A DNA stretch of 64,000 nt, from positions 124,001 to 188,000 of the forward strand of contig NZ_KE384401.1 of NCBI RefSeq assembly GCF_000425585.1. The letters run 5' to 3'. The notes beneath the pieces were generated by a model. That model saw nothing but the letters and a program-made list of their open reading frames with translations, was not told the DNA's origin and did no database searches. Position 1 is the first letter of the stretch; each line of letters opens with the position of its first letter. This document shows positions 34,994-43,443 of the stretch, piece after piece. A program made the position numbers and the translations under genes. Source of the stretch: Terrimonas ferruginea DSM 30193 (GTDB taxonomy: Bacteria; Bacteroidota; Bacteroidia; Chitinophagales; Chitinophagaceae).

Positions 34994-36169
34994 CTATTCC
35001 GCCCAGGGATCGAGTACCACTTTTACACAATTATCTTCCTTGTTTTTAAACATGGAGTAGCCATCTGCAATTTTACTGAGCGGCAACCGGTGCGTAATGA
35101 TATCATCGAGGCGTACTTTTCCCTCCTGCACATAACCCAGCAGTTTATCGATATGCTTGTGAGCCGGTGCCTGACCACCTCTCATAATAATACCTTTATC
35201 GAAGAACTGGCCAAGGGGAAAATTATCGTAGGTAGTTGGATACACGCCTAAAACAGATACGATACCTCCGCGGCGTACCGCACTCATGCAGGCTTCAATT
35301 ACTTTGGGTGAACCTTTTTCTAAATTGATGACAGCCTTTGCCCTGTCCAGGAAACTGCGGTCCGGCTCAAAACCTACCGCTTCTACGCAAACGTCCGCAC
35401 CACGACCCTCTGTTACTGCGCGAATTTGTTCTATTACATCTTTCGGGCTGCTGCCTTCCCATAGCAGTGTTTCAGCATTAGCCGCCTTTGCCGCCATATC
35501 CAGCCTGTATTGTTGCGTGTCTACAATGATTACCCTGCCCGCGCCCCGCAGCCAGGCAGATTTTGCCGCCATGATGCCAACAGGGCCGGCACCAAAAATG
35601 GCTACCGTTTCACCTCCCGAAACATTACCCCAATCAATGCCCGTATAACCGGTAGGAAAAATGTCTGTGAGAAATAAAACCTGTTCATCGGTAAGATTAT
35701 CGGGTACGATGCGTGGCCCTACATCGCCGTAAGGCACGCGAACGTATTGCGCCTGCCCTCCGTCGTAGCCGCCATACAGATCGGTGTAACCAAATAAGGC
35801 ACCGCCTTTTTCGGTTAACAATCCGCCTTCGGGACCATAATGATCCGGGTTGCTGTTTTCGCAATGGCCGGGTAAATGATGCGAACAGAAAAAGCAATGA
35901 CCGCATGCGATCGGAAACGGCACCACCACGCGATCACCAACCTTCAGATTTTTCACCTCTTTCCCTATTTCTTCCACAATGCCCATGAACTCATGACCGA
36001 GTACCATCGGACGGGGCTGGGGGATGCCCCCGGAGTAAATATGCAGATCTGAACCGCAGATAGCCGTAGCGGTCACTTTCAATAGTATGTCTGTGGAATC
36101 TTTGAGTACCGGATCGTCTACCGTATCACAAGAGATTTTGCCCGGGGCATGGATCACTGCTGCTTTCAT
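34994..36169 (-). CDS. Zinc-dependent alcohol dehydrogenase (MDR; formaldehyde-dehydrogenase-like)
   Basis: 391 residues. The catalytic zinc site is C38 (AICGSDLH), H59/E60 (LGHEFMG) and a later Glu/Asp. The structural zinc site is C89, C92, C95 and C103 (ACGHCFFCSHHLPGHC). NAD(P)-binding GAGPVG lies near residue 195 in VAIFGAGPVGIMAAKSAWLR. The length, the SGGIPQ region and the GGYDGGQAQYVRVPYGDVG insert match the long-chain glutathione-independent formaldehyde dehydrogenase-like branch rather than simple ADH. Cytoplasmic oxidoreductase; substrate uncertain. It is monocistronic with a repeat region downstream. Confidence 0.9.
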   Translation of the reverse strand: MKAAVIHAPGKISCDTVDDPVLKDSTDILLKVTATAICGSDLHIYSGGIPQPRPMVLGHEFMGIVEEIGKEVKNLKVGDRVVVPFPIACGHCFFCSHHLPGHCENSNPDHYGPEGGLLTEKGGALFGYTDLYGGYDGGQAQYVRVPYGDVGPRIVPDNLTDEQVLFLTDIFPTGYTGIDWGNVSGGETVAIFGAGPVGIMAAKSAWLRGAGRVIIVDTQQYRLDMAAKAANAETLLWEGSSPKDVIEQIRAVTEGRGADVCVEAVGFEPDRSFLDRAKAVINLEKGSPKVIEACMSAVRRGGIVSVLGVYPTTYDNFPLGQFFDKGIIMRGGQAPAHKHIDKLLGYVQEGKVRLDDIITHRLPLSKIADGYSMFKNKEDNCVKVVLDPWAE

Positions 36170-36359
36170 CTTTAGAAATTTAAAGTGTATAAAGTCTGAA
36201 AATGAAACTCAAATGACGTGCCTGCCATTTTCCCGGAATTGCCGCTTTTAATTCCCTACAGCCAGGATTAAACAAGGGAAGAATTTACTCAACCGAAGTC
36301 CGGTAACGCTACAAATGTCACCTTTAAAGGACTGGCATAGAATTTAGACCTTTGCAGTT

Positions 36360-36626
36360 ATGCCATCAATCGAATCAATAGTAGGAATCGCGGCAGGTGT
36401 GCTGACCTCGGCTTCCCTGCTGCCCCAACTGATCAAAACTTTCAGGGAAAAGAAAAGTGCGGATATTTCATTGATCTATCTCATCACCCTTTTCTGCGGG
36501 CTTGCCTGCTGGATCTGGTATGGGCTGCTTAAGGAGGATTATCCTATTATCATTACCAATAGTTTTTCCCTGATCGTTAATTCGATACTGATTGTGCTCT
36601 CACGTATTTATAAGGGCAACAAATAA
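36360..36626 (+). CDS. SemiSWEET-type sugar transporter (PQ-loop)
   Basis: 88 residues, three helices: residues 6-25 with LPQLIKT (the PQ motif, P22/Q23), about 37-56 (LIYLITLFCGLACWIWYG) and 65-84 (ITNSFSLIVNSILIVLS). This matches bacterial SemiSWEETs, which form dimers that pass disaccharides or other sugars by facilitated diffusion. Conserved Asn in the third helix is present. It converges on the next minus-strand gene with only two bases between the stops, and no operon partner is seen. Confidence 0.88.
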   Translation: MPSIESIVGIAAGVLTSASLLPQLIKTFREKKSADISLIYLITLFCGLACWIWYGLLKEDYPIIITNSFSLIVNSILIVLSRIYKGNK

Positions 36627-36628
36627 AA

Positions 36629-38758
36629 TCACCATTGAGTCATTGTGATGCCGGCGAGGCTGCCTGTTCCTTTCACCGAGCCGTGTCCGCTGATAATGCT
36701 CACGCGGTCTTCCACCCCGATCTCTACTTTCTGCCCCGCCGCACCGGCAGATACTTCCCCACGTGTAACGAAGTTTGCATCATTGACACCATTGGGACCA
36801 AACTCTATTTCCACCGCGCCTGATACAGAAGCTTCGGCTTTCACGGGACCCGCATTGCCGCCCACGCCGGCCGACACACCTACTGTTGTTACGGCATTCC
36901 AATCCACGATACTGTTGTCTTTGTCCAGTTCATAAACATAGTCGGTGCCGGCAAATGCTTCAACGGCAATCGGACCTGCTTTGCCACCAACCGAAACCTT
37001 GGGCGAATACTTCAATGTGCCGCCCACATATTCACTGCCTATTTCTCTTGAGGTGAAACTAACCAGCTTGGCATCATAGGTACTAGTGGTATGGCTGCAA
37101 TTGATCTCCTGTTTGATCACCCACATATTAATGGAGCTTTTGTATTGACAGGCGATGTCGTCGAATTCTGCCAGCTTGCCGGCTTTTCCCGATTCTTTTT
37201 CCACGCAATCTTTGTAAGCGCCTTTATAAGTACTCATTTCCAGCGGTTGATATTCGCGGTTCTTCTGCAGCCAGGTGAGTTCAAACTCTATTTTAATCAG
37301 TTGGAATGCATTTTCATCCACGCTGGTGTACTGCGACCAGAAGACCATGTCATTGCAATAATGGCGAAACAGTTTCAACGCTTCATCATCAAATAATTTT
37401 TTCCGATCGTTCAGTTTCTTCAGCAGCTCGTTGATGCGGTCGCGATGGGCGGAACAAGGCGCTTCTGGTGCGGCTGGTTTATGATTTTTACGGATGGCCT
37501 GCAGATCGGTTTGCAGGTCCATGTAGAGATCGTTCAGCTTCTTGAAACGTTGCTGGTAATAAGTTTTACGTTCCTCCAGTTGCAGTGAAGCCTTGCGCAT
37601 GAAAGGCGGTTCGATATTACCACCTGTCGACATAAATTTTGCTGCCATTGCTTGTGCAGATTTAGCGTACGCAGCCGTTACTTCCTTCATCTCGTTCTGC
37701 AATTTTTTGGTACGGGCTTCTATGTCGGCGTTGAATTGGTTCCATTGCGGCAGCAGTGCATCGATCTGCGCAATGGTGGTCGGATAATCGGGGCGCTTGG
37801 TTTTTTCAAGGCCCAGCGGATCGGCCGAAGGTTTGATCGGCATGCTGATGTCCTTGCGTGTAAGCTTGTGGCCGAGTTTGGCCAGCTTCTCTTCTTTTTC
37901 TTTCGTATAAGCGTGACGTATGGATTTCTTCAGGCATTCAATCGCTTTGGTCTTGTTGCCTTTGTTTTCTTCGATGGCGGCTTTGGTAAGATTAGCCTGC
38001 GGATGATACGGGTAAATGGCAACCACGCTGTCGAGGTATTTCTCTGATTTGGCGATATCGCCGAGGCCGAACCAGGCCTGACCGAGGTTGTTGAGAATGG
38101 TGGTGTTGCGACGGAATTTTGCATTAAGGTTTTCTAAAATGGGAATCGCCAGGTGCTGACCGCCATTCATGGAGAGCATGGCGGCATAGTTGCAGAGATT
38201 GTCTGTATTGGTCGCGTCTTCCGAGCAAACACGCCCCATGAGATAAAGACTTAACGAAGGCTTTCCACTCATCCAGAAAGCGGCGGCCATGTTGCCCGCC
38301 TGTAATTTTGATTTTGCGGTCTTCTGAATTTCTGCATAAATGGTATTGCCGGCTTTGAGCGTATTGGCATCCATTTTATTCATCATTTTTTTCTGAATAC
38401 CGGCGATATAAGTGAGCATGCGCGCGTCCGTTACACCTTTGGGAATAGCAGCGATACGTGCAGCATCTTTCTTTGGCACGATCCGGTTTTCATCTTCCCA
38501 GGCATCTGCTAATTGTTTGTCGGACACAGCAGGCACTTTCACGTTTTTCGTTGACGGCACTTTGATGCCCATGCTGTCCATCATCTTCCTGTCTTCGGGA
38601 CTCATTTCCTTCATCATTTCATCCATCATGCCCTGGGCTTCCTTCATCATGTCCTGCATCTCCTTTTGCGTGGGCGCTTTCTCTTTTGGTTTTTTTGTTT
38701 GGGAGAATGCGATTTGACTGAGGAGCAGGAATGCTAAAAGGGATAAAACAGGTTTCAT
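36629..38758 (-). CDS. Exported TPR protein with methionine-rich N-terminus, unknown function
   Basis: 709 residues from ATG 38758, giving a signal peptide (MKPVLSLLAFLLLSQIAFSQ); an upstream frame to 38812 is less likely. Right after cleavage, EMQDMMKEAQGMMDEMMKEM and the next 12 residues contain about 11 Met in 31 positions. A TPR-like helical region follows (about 190-270: LNNLGQAWFGLGDIAKSEKY). A long coiled-coil/helical part contains CX-type cysteines, and the C-terminus has Gly/Val-rich repeats (VSVGGKAGPIAVEAFAG; VSAGVGGNAGPVKAEASVSG). I do not recognise the full family. Envelope location, possibly metal binding. Confidence 0.68.
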   Translation of the reverse strand: MKPVLSLLAFLLLSQIAFSQTKKPKEKAPTQKEMQDMMKEAQGMMDEMMKEMSPEDRKMMDSMGIKVPSTKNVKVPAVSDKQLADAWEDENRIVPKKDAARIAAIPKGVTDARMLTYIAGIQKKMMNKMDANTLKAGNTIYAEIQKTAKSKLQAGNMAAAFWMSGKPSLSLYLMGRVCSEDATNTDNLCNYAAMLSMNGGQHLAIPILENLNAKFRRNTTILNNLGQAWFGLGDIAKSEKYLDSVVAIYPYHPQANLTKAAIEENKGNKTKAIECLKKSIRHAYTKEKEEKLAKLGHKLTRKDISMPIKPSADPLGLEKTKRPDYPTTIAQIDALLPQWNQFNADIEARTKKLQNEMKEVTAAYAKSAQAMAAKFMSTGGNIEPPFMRKASLQLEERKTYYQQRFKKLNDLYMDLQTDLQAIRKNHKPAAPEAPCSAHRDRINELLKKLNDRKKLFDDEALKLFRHYCNDMVFWSQYTSVDENAFQLIKIEFELTWLQKNREYQPLEMSTYKGAYKDCVEKESGKAGKLAEFDDIACQYKSSINMWVIKQEINCSHTTSTYDAKLVSFTSREIGSEYVGGTLKYSPKVSVGGKAGPIAVEAFAGTDYVYELDKDNSIVDWNAVTTVGVSAGVGGNAGPVKAEASVSGAVEIEFGPNGVNDANFVTRGEVSAGAAGQKVEIGVEDRVSIISGHGSVKGTGSLAGITMTQW

Positions 38759-38896
38759 GGCGAATGATTTACGCTGGTAAAAATGACGGATATAGCAAGG
38801 GCAGCCAATCACCTGAAGCGGTCATTTCGGTAAAAAGGCTTATCCCCTGAAAAGGTGAGTGCGGTGTTGGATTTTAATATCTTTATAGCAGTTGTC

Positions 38897-39751
38897 ATGC
38901 AATCTCTTTTTGAAACATACCTGCCCGCTTCACCCATACTCCGGCAATACATTGCTTATTTTTATGTGGATGTGCAGGAGGATAAAAAATTTTACCGCAA
39001 GTTTTCTTTTTTTCCGCACATCAATACCACGCTTAGTTTTTACAAACATGCTTCGTTAAAAACAGGAGAAGTAAGCCAGGTAGAAAGCGCAGCAGGTAAG
39101 CCTTTGCTCAAACTGCTGACCCGGCAGCATCGGGTAACTACGGTGGTGCAGACAGGACCGGTATATAAAATCGGCATCGTATTTCTGCCTTTGGGGCTCA
39201 ACCATTTTATCCGGCAAACATATGGCGATCTTGCACCGGAAGAAGTACAGGAGTTCAATCCGGCCAATGCAAAGGAATGGACTGATCAGATCAATAGCTC
39301 TTTTGCCTGCAGGGATCCGCGCGAAGGCATACAACAACTGGAGGTGTTCCTGTTATCAGTTTATCAGCGAAGGGAATACGGGGTGCTTGAAAAAATACTG
39401 CGTGATCTCAACGATCCGCACAATGCGAACACGATCCGTGAAGTAGCGGAAAGTCATTATATCAATCACCGCAAACTCAACCGCGACTTTAAAAAAGAAC
39501 TGGGCATTACACCAGAATATTACAAAATGATCGCACGGTTCCGTCATGCCGTTGATCTGCGGATAATGCACGACAAACAAGGGCCGCTGACAACCATTGC
39601 TTACGAGAGCGGTTACCTCGACCAATCCTACATGATCCGGTCATTTAAAAAACTGACAGGCTTATCTCCGTCAGCTTTCTTTCGCGAAGGAAAACACCTT
39701 GGCATCGGGGATACTTTCTGGAAATTCCATAATACGAAAAATGTCGTATAA
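38897..39751 (+). CDS. AraC-family transcriptional regulator (DUF6597 N-terminal domain)
   Basis: 284 residues from ATG 38897; the GTG at 38855 is in frame but adds residues unlike the family. The N-terminal about 130 residues (SPILRQYIAYFYVDVQEDKK, IGIVFLPLGLNHFIRQTYGD) match the DUF6597-type domain. The C-terminal AraC HTH pair is clear: first helix set VAESHYINHRKLNRDFKKEL, then AYESGYLDQSYMIRSFKKLT with final GLSPSAFF. Cytoplasmic activator; the inducer and targets are unknown. The exported hydrolase gene follows 51 bases downstream in the same direction. Confidence 0.88.
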   Translation: MQSLFETYLPASPILRQYIAYFYVDVQEDKKFYRKFSFFPHINTTLSFYKHASLKTGEVSQVESAAGKPLLKLLTRQHRVTTVVQTGPVYKIGIVFLPLGLNHFIRQTYGDLAPEEVQEFNPANAKEWTDQINSSFACRDPREGIQQLEVFLLSVYQRREYGVLEKILRDLNDPHNANTIREVAESHYINHRKLNRDFKKELGITPEYYKMIARFRHAVDLRIMHDKQGPLTTIAYESGYLDQSYMIRSFKKLTGLSPSAFFREGKHLGIGDTFWKFHNTKNVV

Positions 39752-39802
39752 GTCCAATTCTGAGCAAAGCTGATAAGTTAGTTTTGGGTAAAACTATCTG
39801 TC

Positions 39803-41128
39803 ATGCGAATACTTTGTCTGTCGTTTTTTCTTTTGGTGAGCCCACTCTCAAATGCGCAGGACTGGACCAGACTTGATTCGGCCAGATTCATCAAAGCTGT
39901 AGCAGCTTCATCAGCAAAGTTGGATACCAGACGATCACTGCAAAAAGTCAATATGTATGCAGCCGATCCTGCTATCAACGGCGATTCACTTTACCGGTTA
40001 TTGACTCAATGGCACGAATATCCGCGGCTCTCCAAAACCGGAATCATCGGTGAATTTTATGTGGAGCTTGATACAAATTATAAAGTACCGGTGTTGGTTT
40101 ATGTACCCAAAAACTACAATCCGGCGTACAAGACATCCGTGCTGGTTTATTTTCGGGGAGGATGGTTATCGCGCAAGCAGGCGCCGGTTGATTATGCACG
40201 TGAAATAGTGAAAGACAATCCCAGCTTTGCCTACCTCGATCAGCAAAATGTAATCGAGGTATTTCCCGTGCTGGACAGCAAACTTGCAATCTACGGGTAC
40301 TATGGATACAAACATCTCAACGCCATAGTGGCTGAAACGAAAAAGCTATTCAATGTGGACGATAATAAAGTGTACCTGGCAGGGTTCTCCGACGGAGGTA
40401 AAACAATATACAATGCTGCTGGTTATGTATCGACTCCTTTTGCGTGCTTTTATGCGATCAATGGGATGTTTGTGAGCCCGCCGGAATATTATAATATGAT
40501 CAATCGTCCGTTGGTATCGTTTGTGGCGGAAAAAGATCAACTGACCGACAGCCGCAGTATTCAAAGTAAAGCTGCTTTTGTAACAAAACTCGGCGGCGAC
40601 TGGAACTACCGGTTTATGCCGGGTAAGAAGCATTTTTATCATCCTTATCAGGCAGAAATTCTGCCGTGGATGTTTGCACACATGCAAACAAAGACGCGCA
40701 ATCCGTTTCCTTCTTCACTAACTTATGTATCACAGGAAAATTATAAAGACTTCCACGGCATAGACTGGTTGCAGATAAAAGTGGATACGAAGAAAAAACC
40801 GGAAGCATGGCATCGTACCGATTCTGTTGAAACCTTCGGCTCGGACGGATCCGAAAGGAATTACCGCTATGGCAACAAGCTTGGGCAGGCTAAGGCTGAA
40901 TATTTCGATAACACATTCACCTTAACCACATCGCAGGTGGCGGAGGTGACATTGTATATTTCTCCGATGATGGTAGATATATCGCGCCCGGTGCGGGTTA
41001 TCGTGAACGGGAAGGAATTGTTTAACGGCAGGGTCGGTTATTCAAAAGAATTTATGGCGGAAAGGTTTCTGCAGTTCTTTGACCGTCAGCAGGTGTGGGT
41101 GAATAAAATAACGGTGGCGGTGGAATGA
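39803..41128 (+). CDS. Exported alpha/beta-hydrolase
   Basis: 441 residues with a signal peptide (MRILCLSFFLLVSPLSNAQ). The nucleophile elbow is GFSDGG (Ser196) in KVYLAGFSDGGKTI. KVPVLVYVPKNYNP and VLVYFRGGW supply the usual strand and oxyanion region. A later GKKHFYHPY is the likely catalytic His. It resembles the esterase/prolyl-oligopeptidase side of the fold but has a C-terminal beta domain (VAEVTLYISPMMVDISRPVR) and no T9SS signal. Substrate unknown. TAGTTTTG at 39779-39786, 17 bases before the ATG, could be a -7 box. Confidence 0.78.
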   Translation: MRILCLSFFLLVSPLSNAQDWTRLDSARFIKAVAASSAKLDTRRSLQKVNMYAADPAINGDSLYRLLTQWHEYPRLSKTGIIGEFYVELDTNYKVPVLVYVPKNYNPAYKTSVLVYFRGGWLSRKQAPVDYAREIVKDNPSFAYLDQQNVIEVFPVLDSKLAIYGYYGYKHLNAIVAETKKLFNVDDNKVYLAGFSDGGKTIYNAAGYVSTPFACFYAINGMFVSPPEYYNMINRPLVSFVAEKDQLTDSRSIQSKAAFVTKLGGDWNYRFMPGKKHFYHPYQAEILPWMFAHMQTKTRNPFPSSLTYVSQENYKDFHGIDWLQIKVDTKKKPEAWHRTDSVETFGSDGSERNYRYGNKLGQAKAEYFDNTFTLTTSQVAEVTLYISPMMVDISRPVRVIVNGKELFNGRVGYSKEFMAERFLQFFDRQQVWVNKITVAVE

Positions 41129-41154
41129 GTGGTTCCGGCATCATTTTTTGAGTG

Positions 41155-41162
41155 TAGGTTTG
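41155..41162 (+). promoter_or_regulatory. Candidate -7 promoter element (TAGGTTTG)
   Basis: TAGGTTTG fits TAnnTTTG and lies 21 bases before the ATG of the small gene at 41183. No -33 element was found at the expected spacing. Confidence 0.4.
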
Positions 41163-41182
41163 TACCGTTTAAATGAACCAGT

Positions 41183-41401
41183 ATGAGCCAGGCGTTTGTA
41201 AAGGAGGAAGACGGGCAATGGCTGCATGATCTGCCGCCCACATTAGCCGCGTTGATCAATTATCTCACCCGTGAGAACAACGGCGTGAGGGTGTATGCTT
41301 CTAAGACAACGATCCGCAAAGATGGTAAGGAGTTGCAACACATGAGTAATGGGCTCAATTATTTTGTGAATGATAAGAGCCAGTGGGAGATTGAGTGGTA
41401 A
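41183..41401 (+). CDS. Small conserved hypothetical protein
   Basis: 72 residues: MSQAFVKEEDGQWLHDLPPT, LINYLTRENNGVRVYASKTT, KELQHMSNGLNYFVND, and an ending QWEIEW. The pattern (QWLHD, LTRENNG-x-RVY, MSNGL-x-Y) is one I know from short Bacteroidota proteins of unknown role. A candidate promoter and a normal start support it as real. No signal peptide; cytoplasmic. No partner gene. Confidence 0.7.
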   Translation: MSQAFVKEEDGQWLHDLPPTLAALINYLTRENNGVRVYASKTTIRKDGKELQHMSNGLNYFVNDKSQWEIEW

Positions 41402-41438
41402 AAGGATTAAGGTATAGGGCTTAAGGTATAAGGCATAG

Positions 41439-41481
41439 GGCCCGACACTTCGGGCCGACACTTCGGGCCGAAGCTTCGGCC
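41439..41481. repeat. Three consecutive GGCCGA..TCGGCC hairpins
   Basis: GGCCCGA-CACT-TCGGGCC (41439-41456), a second overlapping GGCCGACACTTCGGGCC unit, and the 16-bp palindrome GGCCGAAGCTTCGGCC (41466-41481). The same motif flanks palindrome copy 2 at 19036-19055. Upstream, TAAGGTATAGGGC-type short repeats occupy 41408-41440. Confidence 0.7.
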
Positions 41482-41509
41482 TAAGGTTTTGGGTATTGCG
41501 GTTTATTTG

Positions 41510-41537
41510 CCCTGGTTCGTGTATACACGAACCAGGG
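41510..41537. repeat. 28-bp perfect palindrome, copy 3 of the GGTTCGTGTATACACGAACC family
   Basis: Left arm CCCTGGTTCGTGTA (41510-41523) and its exact reverse complement. It shares a 26-base core with copy 2 and lies between two plus-strand genes. Confidence 0.85.
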
Positions 41538-41694
41538 TGTTTAGCTGGTTGTGACGTTTCTACGAATGTTCCGCATGCTTACGTCCATTGCACGCCAGGT
41601 AAAAATCAATTTAAACATTGCCGTACAATATCGCAAATGGCAAAATATTTGCTGCACAGGTATCGTTAGAAGATACACCTGTAAAACTACTTCT

Positions 41695-42831
41695 ATGCCC
41701 TTGCTGATCCTGCTTATTTATGTATTGATCACCTGCGAAGCAGGCGCACAGACAACAGTGAACGGTTCCTTTGTTCACGGGGGTATTACCAGAACTTATT
41801 CCTTTTATGTACCGGCGTCTTATAATCCTTCACGTCCGGCTCCCCTGGTGTTTAACCTGCATGGTTTGGGAAAGGATGGAGCCGATCAGGCCGAGAACCG
41901 CGACTTCCGGCCTATTGCGGATACCGCGGGTTTTATTGTCGTTCATCCCGACGGCAGCATACAGCCTTTATTGCAACAACGGTTTTGGAACTATGGAAGT
42001 GTTGCCGGTTCAACGGTTGATGATGTCGGATTCATTGAGAGGGTCATCGATACCATCTCAGCCCGTTATAGTATCAATCAAAAACGTATCTACAGTGCGG
42101 GAATGTCTAATGGTGGGTTCATGAGTTATTACCTCGCCTGCAAGAGCAACCGATTTGCTGCAGTTGGTTCAGTCACGGGCTCCATGTCTACTGACATGTA
42201 CGAGTCGTGCAACCCGTCACACCCTACGCCAACGATCCATATTCATGGCACAAGTGATCCGCTCAATCCTTACAACGGTAATTCATCTTCCAAATCTATT
42301 CAGGCAGTAACACAGTTTTGGATAAACCAGAACGGGTGTAATACTACGCCTTTGGTTACGGCCGTGCCTAATAGCAATACAGCCGACAATGTGACCGCCG
42401 ACCGGTTTGTATATAGTGGCGGCGTTAATGGACACACAGTGGAACATTGGCGGGTAAACGGCGGTGGTCATACATGGCCGGGTATCAAAATCTTTACGCT
42501 TTTGGGCAGAACATGTATGGACTTCAACGCGGGGCAGGAGATGTGGCGTTTCTTCCGTCAATATGAGCTTAGTTCAATTACAGTCCCGGTCAATCCCAGC
42601 ACAGCCAGCCTGAACCTGTGGCCCAATCCTTCATCCGGCGCCATTGCGTTGGAGGCGGGCGATCGCGTAGTAAACGATGTTATCATTACGGATGTGCATG
42701 GCCGCGTGCGCGAACGAAGAACCGGCAGTGCCATCCTGCGTCTCAACCTGACCCATCTGGGGCCGGGTGTATATATGGGAAGATTTTCGGGAGACGGATT
42801 TCTGGTAATGAAGAAAATTGTGATCCTTTAA
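41695..42831 (+). CDS. T9SS-secreted PHB-depolymerase/feruloyl-esterase-like hydrolase
   Basis: 378 residues from ATG 41695 (signal peptide MPLLILLIYVLITCEAGAQ); the frame opens at GTG 41551, but that upstream part is not protein-like. LVFNLHGLGKDGADQ gives the oxyanion loop, GMSNGG the nucleophile elbow (Ser138), and GGGHTWPG the catalytic-His region of the PHB depolymerase/feruloyl esterase (LpqC-like) family. The end (LNLWPNPSSGAIALEAG ... GVYMGRFSGDGFLVMKKIVI) is a type A T9SS sorting domain. Extracellular esterase; substrate unproven. It overlaps the convergent M23 gene by four bases. Confidence 0.87.
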   Translation: MPLLILLIYVLITCEAGAQTTVNGSFVHGGITRTYSFYVPASYNPSRPAPLVFNLHGLGKDGADQAENRDFRPIADTAGFIVVHPDGSIQPLLQQRFWNYGSVAGSTVDDVGFIERVIDTISARYSINQKRIYSAGMSNGGFMSYYLACKSNRFAAVGSVTGSMSTDMYESCNPSHPTPTIHIHGTSDPLNPYNGNSSSKSIQAVTQFWINQNGCNTTPLVTAVPNSNTADNVTADRFVYSGGVNGHTVEHWRVNGGGHTWPGIKIFTLLGRTCMDFNAGQEMWRFFRQYELSSITVPVNPSTASLNLWPNPSSGAIALEAGDRVVNDVIITDVHGRVRERRTGSAILRLNLTHLGPGVYMGRFSGDGFLVMKKIVIL

Positions 42832-43406
42832 GGCTTCTTATAACTGTTCCAGGTCTTAAGCAATTTAACACCCTCACTCGTTCTGAATTTCGTTTTCACA
42901 AACGAATCGCTGTCATAGGTCAGTTTTCTTTTGACGGAAAAATGAAGGTGTGGTTGAATGACCTGCCCCGTAGCTCCGCTCAGCGCTATTTTTTGGCCTT
43001 TTGTTACACGGCCTTTTTTTACCAGTACACCATTTTGTTGGAGGTGCCAGTAGCAACCATAGCTTCCGTCGTCGTGCCGGATGATCAGGTAATTGGCTTT
43101 TCCTTTGTTATCGCTGAACATGCCGCCTTCATCCGACTTGTCTTTATAACTGTAAACAACGCCTTCTCTCGCTGCGCAAACCGTATTGCCTTCGGACATT
43201 TCAAAATCCAATGCGGCAATATGGGAATGAGAAAACAGTCCTCCGTAACCCTGTACGATTCGATGTTGCTTGTTTTCGGGGAAAGGGAGTTCATAAATAT
43301 AGTCATCAGTATTATCCGTTACGTTCGTCGAATAAAGCAGGAAAAACGCAAGCGACGAAGCCGCGGCGAGAAGAAGAAACAAAAACAATTTGAAAGATTT
43401 GCGCAT
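42828..43406 (-). CDS. M23-family metallopeptidase (LytM domain)
   Basis: 192 residues from ATG 43406; an upstream frame to 43457 lacks signal-peptide character. A membrane/signal segment (KLFLFLLLAAASSLAFFLLY) anchors or exports it. The LytM core is HSHIAALDFEMSEG (metal-binding His and Asp of this H-x5-D subtype), YWHLQQNGVLVKKGRVTKGQ and HLHFSV (second metal site). It likely cuts cell-wall peptides in the periplasm. It is the last gene of the first GLPGLI module (37 bases after it). Confidence 0.85.
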   Translation of the reverse strand: MRKSFKLFLFLLLAAASSLAFFLLYSTNVTDNTDDYIYELPFPENKQHRIVQGYGGLFSHSHIAALDFEMSEGNTVCAAREGVVYSYKDKSDEGGMFSDNKGKANYLIIRHDDGSYGCYWHLQQNGVLVKKGRVTKGQKIALSGATGQVIQPHLHFSVKRKLTYDSDSFVKTKFRTSEGVKLLKTWNSYKKP

Positions 43407-43443
43407 GTAATGGGTCTGATGTATAAAAATACAACAATGACTA

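Noticed and set aside
41551-41694. Upstream extension of the PHB-depolymerase-like gene
   Set aside because: It has no protein-like features and would hide the signal peptide that starts at ATG 41695.
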